From: Symsagittifera roscoffensis
Taxonomy: Eukaryota; Xenacoelomorpha; Acoela; Convolutidae
DNA: 64,000 bases
Assembly: GCF_963678635.1 (NCBI RefSeq)
Contig: NC_087062.1
Coordinates: forward strand, 32,831,651-32,895,650
Direction: 5' to 3'
Positions 46,470 through 57,400 of the stretch are shown here, in pieces; the stretch's first letter is position 1; the number at the start of each line of letters is the position of its first letter. Below the pieces are notes generated by a model. It worked only from the letters and a program-made list of their open reading frames with translations. It did not search any database and was not told where the DNA came from. The position numbers and the translations under genes were made by a program.

Positions 46470-46870
46470 ACATAGCCACTAGACAGTTGGAAAAGATTTC
46501 AACATTCTAATTTCAAAAAAATATATGTGGCTTTAAGGCTCTTTAAACATCAAGATTAATTTATGATTGACCCATTTTGATAAAAATTATTGCAATTTGA
46601 GAAAACTGAATCAATAGATAATTTATTCACTCAGCAGGGAAACCTGCGAATTAAAATCCGTTTTCAAAACAAGAAGTCGATCACGTTTATTGTGACCTTT
46701 ACACTTCTGCTGACCGATGATACTTTGCCTTCCTTATGACAAAAAAGGAACCGACTTTATCAAAATAAATCAACATTCAAACGGTGAAAAATCAAACTTG
46801 AGCGTGAAAAAAGTTTAAGACTTTCCAGAAAAAAAAAAACATACGAAAAAGTCATCAATAGCCATATAAT
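46470..46870 (+). repeat. Dispersed repeat family E
   Basis: 'cagttggaaaagat', then 'aatttgagaaaactgaatcaa', 'aagtcgatcacgtttattg' and 'cacttctgctg'. Related copies are near 45160, 50430, 53355, 61640 and 63010. Non-coding. Confidence 0.6.
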
Positions 46871-46929
46871 AGTACTAGCAGGCCTCCTCAGCTTAAGCTG
46901 CTCGTAAAAAAAGACAGCATTTATTGTTA

Positions 46930-47320
46930 GCAGAAAAATAGGTTGAAAGATGTTCAGCTAGTTGTAAGGATGGCTGCATGGTTCATTGGATGTGGGAATG
47001 ATAGGCTGAATGACAGCATAAAGCTGGATGGACGCAAAGATGGCTGACTAGATAGATGGTTAGACGGCTAGTTGGATGGACGATTGGAGGGATGGATAGC
47101 TTGAGTGAATGCTTCATCGAAGAATGACTGGTTGGATAAATGGATGGCTGCACTGATGAGGCAGGATGAATGGCTAGATGGATGGACGACCGGTTGGTTA
47201 AAAGGCTAGATGGATTGATGGCAGAAGACATGACTGGCTAAATAGATTTATGGCTGGATGGATATCTAGATAAATAGAAGCCTAGCTGAATGGATGGCAG
47301 TATGTAGAGATGGCGGGATT
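46930..47320. repeat. Degenerate GATG-type minisatellite
   Basis: Irregular reiteration of 'gatggatggctagatgaatgg'-like words. Long frames here (for example a Pro/Ser/His-rich one on the minus strand) are repeat artefacts. Confidence 0.85.
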
Positions 47321-47324
47321 GAGA

Positions 47325-48005
47325 GACGAATCAAAATCTCGGAAAAAATGGGCATTGAACAGCCACTTTTGGGCGTTAAACAGCCACTGAAAGTATCATG
47401 ACAACTCGCCACTATAGGGTCGGGAATTTCAAAATTTGTGAAGTATTTTCAGAGTGAAACTTTCAAAAAAAAAAAAAACGTCATAAAAAACAAACTGAAA
47501 AAAAAAATGAAAAATCACATTATTATGGTAGGATTTTCTAATTTTGTGAAGCTTAAATTTAAAATTTTTAAACAAATTTTTCGAAAAAAATTTAAAAATT
47601 CGGAAAAATGGCAATGTCGGAAACAAAAATAATTTGGGTATTTAGACTTGGAGGACAATTTATTAAACGGGGAAACCTGACACCGCCCCATCATAGGGTT
47701 GCTAACTTCAATTTCGGCAAAAAAAATGCTGAAACGACAAACGCTAATTTATATATGAATCGATATATGAATTTCACCTATAGACTACCTTTACTCCTTC
47801 CCACATAGCCTGGCATCATAGCTAGAGCATTAAATTCGAGCCTTTCAATAGGCCTAGATTTCATTAACTGGAAAAACCAAAAAAAACTCTTTAAGCATTG
47901 TAATATACGATATAGCTTAAATGTGCAAAAACCCTTCCCTCAAACATGCACAATTGCAAAATCTTGAACATGGTGAGATACGCGCCACACGCATTTTAAA
48001 TAATT
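47325..48005 (+). repeat. Array repeat family A, partial copy 6
   Basis: Two or three units ('ttgaacagccacttttggg', 'ctatagggtcgggaatttca') and the family tail ('aatatacgatatagcttaaa', 'acatggtgagatacg'). It lies between two minisatellite blocks. Confidence 0.7.
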
Positions 48006-48059
48006 GCAAGTCCGTCCCGTTGCAGCAAATGCTGCTCCTCAAAAGTGGTAACATGCAAC

Positions 48060-49280
48060 TTTAACAAAAACGAATATTGAATAGATTGAATGAATAGATT
48101 GAAGGCAGGATAGATTAATGGACAGCTGGATCGACGCATGGCTGGCTGTTTACATGAATGGCTAGACGCCTAGTTGGAGAGATGAATATCTTGATTGAAA
48201 ACTGACATGATCGAAGGATGACTGGATGTATGGATGGATGACTTGATTGAAAACAGCATCGATGGAAGGGCTGGAGAGATGGATGACTAGTTGGTTGAAT
48301 GGCCGAAGGGATTGATGGCTGACTGGAGAGCTAGATGGCTAGCTGTGCGATGGATAGGGTATATCTGAACTAATGAATGAGTTGTTGGACGGAGAGATAG
48401 CTAGTTAGATGGATGGCTAGATCGCTGATTGATGACTGGTGGGATGCTTGGATGGATGCATGGCTTCATGGGTGAATGCGGAATGGATGGATATCTAGAC
48501 GGATGGATGGCTAAATCGATTATGAATGAGTGGATCGATGACTGGCTAAAGATGTAGATTAACTACCGGATGGATTGCTGAATGATTGATGGCTGGCTGA
48601 TGGCTAGATGAATGGATTGCATGGATAGAAGGATGGTTCGTTGGTTGGCTAGTTGGACGTAGGGACGGCTAGACAGATGTACGACTGATTGGCTGGATCG
48701 GTCGATGACCAGTTGCGTGAATGCATCTGAGTTAGGAGATAGACTAGACCAGTGGAGGGATCAAAAAATGCATGAATGACCAAATAGATGAACGAATGGA
48801 TGTCTAGATGAATGGATTGCTCGATGAATAAAAGCCACGATGGACAGATGATTAACCAAATGAATGGTTGGTTGGATGGCTAGATGAATTGTTTGATGGT
48901 TGGATGACTGATTGGTGGATCGCTAGATGGATGAAAAAAAGGCTTAATAAATCAATAGCTTAATGCATAGACAGATGATTGAATGGATAGATGGTTGGTT
49001 GGATGGCTAGATGAATGGATGGACGGATGGCTGGTTAGATGGAGCGAGTAATGAATGTACGGATGAATTATCGTTGTATGAATGCCTAAATTGTAGGATG
49101 GATTAATCAATGACAGGTTGGATTGACAGATGTCTTGATGGATGGATAGATTATTGAACTGCTAGACAAAAGAATATCTAGATGGATGGATGTCTTGTAG
49201 AAAAGATCGATGGATGAACATTTGGATGGCCGAACGGATCGATGGAATACCGAATGAATCGATGGCTGGCTTAGACCTAA
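48060..49280. repeat. Large degenerate GATG-type minisatellite
   Basis: About 1.2 kb of 'tggatggctagatgaatgga' variants without coding sense. Same sequence type as 46930-47320. Confidence 0.88.
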
Positions 49281-49299
49281 GACGACTGAAACAATCTAA

Positions 49300-50120
49300 G
49301 CTGTCACGTCTGAAGGTCTGCAAACTCTGAAAGTGAAGTTCTAGGGTCGAGAAATTTTTTTTAAAAATCATTTTTAGTTTTTCAGACTAACTTTTAAATA
49401 CGAGAAATACATCGTGTGGGGGACTAAAAGACTTTGGGAAAATTTACTTTGACAGCACCGCGCCTTGCGGTTCAGAATTTAGAGGTGATATATTTCACAA
49501 CCTAACTTTTAGAAATTTGTTTTTTTTCTAAATCGTAAAAAAACGAGATAACTCGCAAACTAGAAGGTTTTGATCAGTCAGAATTGTAGAGATCAAACAG
49601 CCGAGAGTACTCTGAGAGCACGCAACTATAGAGTTGAGAAACTCACAGTCGCGAAATTAATGAAATCTAACTTTCCAAAAAATCATAAAAAACGTAATAT
49701 CTCGGTCATTATACCGATTTAAGTATTCATATTTGAAAAGTAATTCCGCAACCTCCGGGACAACCCTGAAAGCAACTCACTATTGGGTTCCAATTTTCAA
49801 ATTTGGTGAAAAAAAAGCAGCAACAAAAAACACTCGTTACATGTATAGATGGATGAATCCAACCTATACACTACACTACACTGAGCAGCACTGCTCCTCC
49901 CCTCCGTGCTGACATTATAGCTACAGTCTTACAATTACGGCTTTTAACTGGCCTAGAATTCATAAACTGGAAAATCGAAAAATTTCTCAAGCATTGCAAC
50001 ACACGATATAGCTTGAACGTGCTAAAATTCTTTCGTTGAACATGCAAAATTGATATTCTTAAACATGGTGAGATACGCGTCAAACGCAATTAAAATCTAT
50101 AGCATAGATATAGATAGATA
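49300..50120 (+). repeat. Array repeat family A, copy 7
   Basis: Diverged units followed by the tail 'aacacacgatatagcttgaa', 'gttgaacatgcaaaa' and 'aacatggtgagatacgcgtc', then a gatagata microsatellite. Confidence 0.7.
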
Positions 50121-51793
50121 AATAGATAGATAGCTATGGATTCACTACGTTCATGACTCTTAAAACATGACCCTCTCTTGTGTTAATACGACTGATAGAA
50201 AAGGATGAATCGTTGCAGAAAACATACCTGATCTAAATATGATCAAAATAAAAAAGAAGGCAATTGTTTTTCACTTTCTATTCGATGCATTGCGTTCATC
50301 ACTCTTAAAACATTACATTCTCTTGTGTTAATACAAACGGTGGAAAATGATGAACTATAAAAGGAAAAATACGTAATCTGATTATGATCAAAATAAAAAA
50401 AGGCATAATTTATTACTTTCTATTCAGGATACATGATTTAAGAAACTTCAAAATCGAAGTTGTTTGAATAAAGCTTTTGAATTTCTAGAACAGTTTATGA
50501 AGGGCATTTTTTCGATAAAACTGATGTAATTTGAGAAAATGGACCAATAGAAATTTCTTTTTTTTTGTAGGGTAATCTGAAGAAAAAAATCACTTTCGAA
50601 ACTCAGTCAATCACGGTTTTCATGACCTTAACACTTTTGTTATTCGAAAGTGGAGTTTGCTTTCCTTTTAACACAGAAAAAGAACTGAACTCAAAAGTAA
50701 GTCGAGAGACAATGAAACGAAAGTCACTAATTACTAATTCAAAAACATTCTATTTGAATAACCCCGACAAAACTAGATGTGCCAGAAACTCAATAAATTT
50801 TCGTCGAATTGTCATAAAGATCCTGAGCCTTCAAGCAAAATCTACACCTTGCAAACTCAACCGAAAAAATACATGCAGACAGACGATGGTTCAATAATGC
50901 AGATTTTCCCAGAAAAAACTTCGAATTTCAGAAAAGGGACAGCCCTGACTCCAATCATTTGGCTCCAGAGGCACACACTTTACAATTAGGCAAAACAAGA
51001 AGGGGTTAAAAAAAAGCCTCATGTTGTTATTGTAGTTACTGAGCTCGACTGATGTTTTTGAGGGCTAGTCCAACATGAGGAGGGCAGAAAGACCTCGTTT
51101 GGATTGGACCAGAAAGAAAGATTAGAGAATGTAGTGGAGTTTTACATACATTGAAAGAGGTGGTTGGTATCTGAGACGGCATAAACTGCAATGATCATTT
51201 TCTAAGATTTGGAAGAAACCTTGTATATGGGAAAAAGTCTGGTTCCCGCTCGCAACTCACACTTTCTCGCGCTTAAATAATTAAAACAAATCTGATGCGA
51301 ATGGCATAAGATATATTGAAAAAAGACATATTAAATCTGATTTATTTACAAATTGATATATCACAATGCCTAATCTATTTCCAAACAAAGATAAACCCTG
51401 ATTGTGTCGAATGAATAAGAAAATGCGGCTCTACAGCATGTGAAGTCCAGAGAAACTTCGATTTCTGAAACAAAAAGAAGAGTCTTTTCAATCGTTTGTG
51501 TCACATCTTAGAGTCTTTTAATAGCAGCCAATCATATTTAGAATTTGGCAAATGTATTGGGATCTAATTAACAATCCCCCATAAAGAAATTTTCGATTTA
51601 TCAAAAAGCAGCAAAATTAACATGCTTCATAGAAAGCTCTAATGCTTATTTACTGTTTAATTTGGAGGGGTGGAGATTCTTGAGTAGATACCGATACCAT
51701 AGGTTACGGGAGTGGAGATTGTCAAGTAGATCAGTTTATTGACTTCAGTTTATTTTAACTGACAAGGAAACCGATTTTAAAAAAATTGATCAG
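50121..51793. other. Non-coding, repeat family E copy
   Basis: About 50430-50780 matches family E. The rest shows no gene. Confidence 0.45.
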
Positions 51794-52068
51794 TTAAAAA
51801 ATCACCAACCCTATAGCTCCGTTGTACGTATCATGAATCGAAATCTCCCTCAAAACTTCACTCTCCTCCTCCTGGTTGCTAGATTCTTCGTCAAAATTTG
51901 GTTCATATCCCTTATTTTCATTTAAACTCTCGTCCAAATCACTTTGCACTTTTTGGCTAACTTCCGGTTGACTTGTGAGATCTTCGTCTATTTTTCGGTC
52001 TATTCTGTCCACTGAGTTGACTCCACTAATAGATAGTTGAGCCTCCTCTGATTTTGCTCCAGTATCAT
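51794..52068 (-). CDS. Acidic terminal exon of an unassigned transcript
   Basis: A minus-strand open frame begins at a strong acceptor (ttttttttgtttccag/AT GAT ACT) and ends in a stop after 90 codons. The peptide is very acidic (EEESEVLREISIHDTYNG near the end) and has no domain I recognise. The acceptor phase (two bases of a split codon) equals that of exon 7 of the ZDHHC gene upstream on the same strand. It could be an alternative last exon of that gene or the end of another gene whose other exons I cannot see. Confidence 0.4.
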
Positions 52069-53429
52069 CTGGAAACAAAAAAAAACTTACTGCTCTATGT
52101 GTCCATGTCAATTTAAGAAAAAATTCATCAAGACCTATATAAGAGTCCTCACTACGTTCATTACTCTTAATAAGCATTTGAGGAGCAAAAACGAACTATC
52201 TCGCAATCAATTACTTTTTCTCTATTTCATTGCGACAATTCTTAAGTAGATTAAGCGGAGAAAACTGATTCACGCAGAGTATTCCTCTCATGCAGGATGT
52301 AAGCGCAGCGGAGCTAGCGTATTCTACTTGCCAATGCCTTGTTACGAATTGTCACCTGTTACGAATTGTCGCCCTGCCGGATTAATACCTTGAAATTACA
52401 AGTATTTAGTTAAAACACTCTTGAGCTTTTTCACCTGAGTTTGTTTTGTTTGCTTTGTACACGCGTGGTATGGATGTCGCAGTTCCCATGAGTCGTGGGG
52501 TCAAACAGTTGTTAGTGGCCTCTTCCTTCGATACAAACTGCGTCTACATGAAATCATCATGCAAGGATTAGTCAGTTTCTTAATTAGACAATGCCCTTAG
52601 TGTTGATATAACATTTGTGATCAGGCATATGTCAGGGCATTCGAACATCAGGTTCAAAAATAAATTATCTAGGTCTAGTTAGCACAAATGAGACAAAAAT
52701 TTGAGATGAGCCAAATATGACATTTCATTAGTAAGTTTTCTTTATCATTTCAAATTTAATTCAACTTTTCACAAATTTTATTTAAAAAAATCATTAGATA
52801 AACCAAAATCTGCTCCAATATAACTCAGTTACTACTAGTGCTACAATACTCAGAACACTATAATTGCCAATATCTTTTTGTTAACTACGATATCTTGCCC
52901 TTCCTCATTAAGTAAATTTGATTGGCAGTACTCGATTTTTTGTTGAAGTGAATATCGAATATCTAATTGAAACATGTAGCAAATTCATCAATCAGATATT
53001 CATCATAATTGATATAAGATAGAAAATCCCAGTTTTTCATCACATTTCAAAGATAGATAACAAAGATGTTCAATCCTGCTAAAAAAGAACACTTTCAATT
53101 TGACCAATAATGATTCAGTTAATAAGTTCTTTGGCAGTTGCATATGCCTCACCATTTATGTGGCCGCCATATATCTAAAGGTTTCCAAATTAAAAACTGA
53201 GCAACTTTTTTTAAAAACAAATATGAGATACCGTTTGTGATAACGGCATATAATAAGCGAACTTCGACAAGGAAAATTTCAAAATATATCATTATCGTTT
53301 TTTGTGCATTTGAGAGCAGAGACTAGTACTACTAACTAGCTTAAAACAGACTAACACAGCCAACAGACAGTTGGAAAAGAGTCAATGAATGCAAGGAAAC
53401 AGAAAAATAAACTGACTTGATTTTTGAAA
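52069..53429. other. Non-coding, no gene seen
   Basis: Only repeat scraps, for example the 'ccaacagacagttggaaaag' start of family E near 53358. Confidence 0.45.
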
Positions 53430-53629
53430 NNNNNNNNNNNNNNNNNNNNNNNNNNNNNNNNNNNNNNNNNNNNNNNNNNNNNNNNNNNNNNNNNNNNNNN
53501 NNNNNNNNNNNNNNNNNNNNNNNNNNNNNNNNNNNNNNNNNNNNNNNNNNNNNNNNNNNNNNNNNNNNNNNNNNNNNNNNNNNNNNNNNNNNNNNNNNNN
53601 NNNNNNNNNNNNNNNNNNNNNNNNNNNNN
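53430..53629. other. Assembly gap of 200 N
   Basis: Exactly 200 N, so probably a placeholder; the true length is unknown. Frames spanning it are meaningless. Confidence 0.99.
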
Positions 53630-54214
53630 CTTCACGGCGTTGATTGTCTGTTAACAACTAATGACACATTAAGCACAGATAAGCAAGCCATTTTTGATTT
53701 GGATTCGCGGGAATACCTGACAAAAAAAACTTTCGCATGCATTTGAAAAGACTCATTAATCGGTATGCATCAATATTTATTTCAATGCACAAAAATTTAT
53801 ACCAGAACGTCTATGGCTTGAACTTTATCAAACCTATGCCTGCTCAGACGTGCTGGAGAAATTGATGAAATAGGACCGCAAAAGCCATGTATGATTTAAT
53901 CGCTTGAAATTTCGATTAAAATTCGTTATCGGTAAAAGATTTGGGCTCACATGTTTTCGAGCAAATTATGCCCAACAATTTTTTTCGAAAAACATCATAT
54001 CCTTTTTGAAAAACAAATAGCAACACACGCCACTGAGACAGATTGATATAACAAAAGATAAAATCTTCCTGAAACTGTCAAAATCGATTGCACGCTTGAA
54101 TGAACACTTTAACAAAAACTGAAGATCAAATTTTTAGTTTGACTGACATAACCAAGTTGAATTATCATGCAGAGCATTCATATAGCACCAAAACTCTACC
54201 CTAAACGAACTAAA

Positions 54215-54477
54215 TTACAAGTTTTCGTCGAAGAACACACTACGTACATCTTCATTTCCATGCAATCCAACTCTCAAGTCTCCATTTTCCACATGTAATC
54301 CTATGGGCACTTCAGTTCCGACAGGTGCTGTGGTTGGCTTCCTTTCGATGCTCGACGAGTGTTCCCGTTTGAGACAGAGAGAACTACCGGTACCGCTACT
54401 CTTAAATGATAATTGCTGTTGTTGGACTAATTTGCGCTGTCTGACTATATAGTCGTAAGTTGACATCGACCTCCAAT
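54215..54477 (-). CDS. ZDHHC exon 7 (residues 296-382 and stop)
   Basis: Acceptor attttag/AT TGG. Encodes [16 protein letters not shown] (compare the family's TTYEYI) and a Ser/Glu-rich tail ending VFFDENL. Intron 6 (4265 bp) carries a gypsy-like element and SINE heads. Confidence 0.88.
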
Positions 54478-57400
54478 CTAAAATTACAATCAATAAACTT
54501 CATAATTCGCGGATATGAATGAACTACGTCCATTAAAATTTCCAAACACTAGCCACCAAAAAAGCTGTACAAATGTTAATAAATTGCCAATGCTAAGCAG
54601 CAAAAATGCCATCAAGTATAAAGAAAACTATTAAACAAAACTATTGCTAAGTGTGGAGTTGAAACTCCAACTAGTAGATGAGGAATCTCACATACTTCCC
54701 TCTGTGGCCACGGTCATTGAAAAAACGTAAATGTTGGCCAGCAATAAAGCAGAGAACAGATGCTATAAAATTTCCAATGCTGCAGATCGTGAATATAGCA
54801 AAAGGTTTTTTATTAGCGACCTTTATTAGCAATTTTTATAAGCGACCTTGGCTAGCTCGTTGTTATCAACGTACACTGTCACACACACACACTAACTTAC
54901 TGCCCCCTCTCGTGGCTCCCCGACTTGCAATTTGGTTAGAAAACTGACAACACGGCGCACTAAATATGAACCGACCAATGAAAAAAATTGCTTTAAACAA
55001 GCAAAGCGGAGCTTCACAAAATACTGAAAAAAAAGTAGATGAACTAAAGTTTCTCAATTAAAAAACACCATGGACCCACCTAAAGCTGGATATTTATGTT
55101 TTACATCTTTCGAATTTGTTATACTGATGCGAGATGAAATAGGTTATTTCTTGATTTAAAAAATTGGACTTCGCCCAAACTCTCAGTTGTTTCCCTGCTT
55201 AAATAAGCGAGAAGAGTAAAAATTATTGAGAAATTGGAATTTACCGAGGACATTATATTTTTCTTTGCAAAAAGGAGCCGCTGCTACTGCAGGAAAAATT
55301 CTCACAGCCGGTTCTTTCGATTGAACCCCTAATGTCACACTTAAAAGAACAGTTTTTAAGAGAAGTTAAAACGTTTCTAAAAAACTGTCAAAAGGTAAAA
55401 AAACCTTACTTTCTAAATCAATTAGTTTTTTCAGCAAGAAGTAAGTCGTGGCCGCTTTAGCAAAAGGAGAAAAAAATCGGATTTTTCGATTGAACACTTA
55501 AACCAAAGAATTAGCAGGGTAATTTTCGAAAACAGTCAAATTTCAAAACTAAGACTTTCTAGAAGGCCATAACCAATTCTAGGAAATTGAGCGTGGCCGC
55601 TAATGGAAACATGCTTTAAACAAACCCTTGCTTTGACTTATTCTTTGATATCAGATTTGGCAGGATCGAAGTTAAGGATAAAAGTCAAGAAGTGTATATA
55701 AACGGTCAACAAATCAAACAGAGTTTTTCACAGAATCTTAGCTTTATGCGTAAAAAAGATGGGAGATATCCACACAACCTGTGATTGCGATTGAACCCAA
55801 ATTCTAGGGCAACTACTTTTTGTTTAAAACATTTGAGCGATGCCACTAAGACAGGGGAGTTTCCCCACAACCGGTTGTAGCCATTAAACCCAAAACTTCT
55901 GATTTGGCAGGGTAGTTTGGCAGGGTACGAAAAAATTCTTAAAATGGGCCAAACATTCCCCAGAGACTTTGTCAAAAACTGTAGACAGTGAAGAAAAGTT
56001 AGAAAGACTATACTGGCACACAAGGGACTAAGGGCTCTTTCCATTGATAACTCTTTTTTTTGAAAATCGAGAAAAAACTAAAACTTTGGCAAAAATTGAA
56101 ATAATTTTCCTGAGCGTTTCAAGCAAAAACAATTTAAAAAATAAAAACCAAATTTTATACCTTTCCATAAAATCTTAATTTAGAAATTCTAGGCAAATAA
56201 GCCAACCAAGATAATTGAATTTGAATGAGCGATGGAACAAAACGTACGAAGCAGGAACAAAGACGACAATCTTTGATCAGACACCACAAGTTGAGCCGAA
56301 AAGCTGATTGTGCAAAACTTGAATATTGTCCCTTGAAACTACAATTAACAGTGTCATACTGCTACTGCAATAGCACTAATTGACTTATGTACTACCAACC
56401 TGCGGTGGTATAGTTATTAACTTTATAGTGACACAAGGTCACTGTGTGATGTGACATTGACACACGGTTGAGAGTTCAGAGTTTTCGATTCTGATTTATC
56501 TCTCAGTAACTAATCAAAAGAAAGAAAAGAGAAAGCTTAATTCAATACATCAGAATATATTATTGAATTATCATTAGTTTTCACACGATACCGCATAGGA
56601 TATCACATGGCGCAGCCAGCAGGATTTGCAGCTCCGGACAACCGGACGGATATGGGAATACCCGTATTTTGGGCGTCAGCAAATTTAGACCCTCCGTGGC
56701 AGTTCAAAATTTGGTTGGAACAATTTCTAATGGCATTAACTATCAAAGAAAACGTAAATCCAGATGTTATATTAAAAGAACCAAAAGGCATATTAGAAGA
56801 ACCACCTCCTCGACCAGAAACACCACGAGAGGGAGAGACTAAAGCTGCGATGACTACTAGGAATCTTAGAGATAAGTTAGCAAGGGATAGAGTAATGCTA
56901 GAAAATGAAGAGAGAAGGACAAGAGGCCCACGAGTTGGCCACAATGTATTTTACAACGAAGTGCAAAAGAAAATAGTATCCAGATTATTTATGTCACTAG
57001 TTTCCGCATTACAAAAGAATCCGCATGTCAAAATATCCAAAATGTCGTTCAGGGAAATCACAGAACTTGCAGAAGTTTCGTTGCAAGAGGTAAAATGTGT
57101 AACATATCAAAGAAATAAACTGTTTACACGAATGCAAGAATCCGGGGAATCTCTGGAGGCATTTCATGCAGCGCTAACTGCGCAAGCAGCTCGATCTGAA
57201 TTGGGAACATTGGAAAGTGAGATAGTCCGTGATCTATTCATTTCGAAAATGAAAAACATGACATTGCAGGACACGTTGACATTTGAAACTCTAGATCCTG
57301 AAGAAGTTCTGAAAAGGGCGATAAATTTCGAACATAGTAAATTAACCACAATGGCATTTCATAACACGAATGCTGCGGCAACAGGAGGAACAAGTAACAA

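Noticed and set aside
46983-47231. Pro/Ser/His-rich 82-codon frame on the minus strand
   Set aside because: It lies wholly in a GATG minisatellite; the reading frame is a product of the repeat.
53351-53746. Open frames across 53430-53629
   Set aside because: They consist mostly of N from the scaffold gap.
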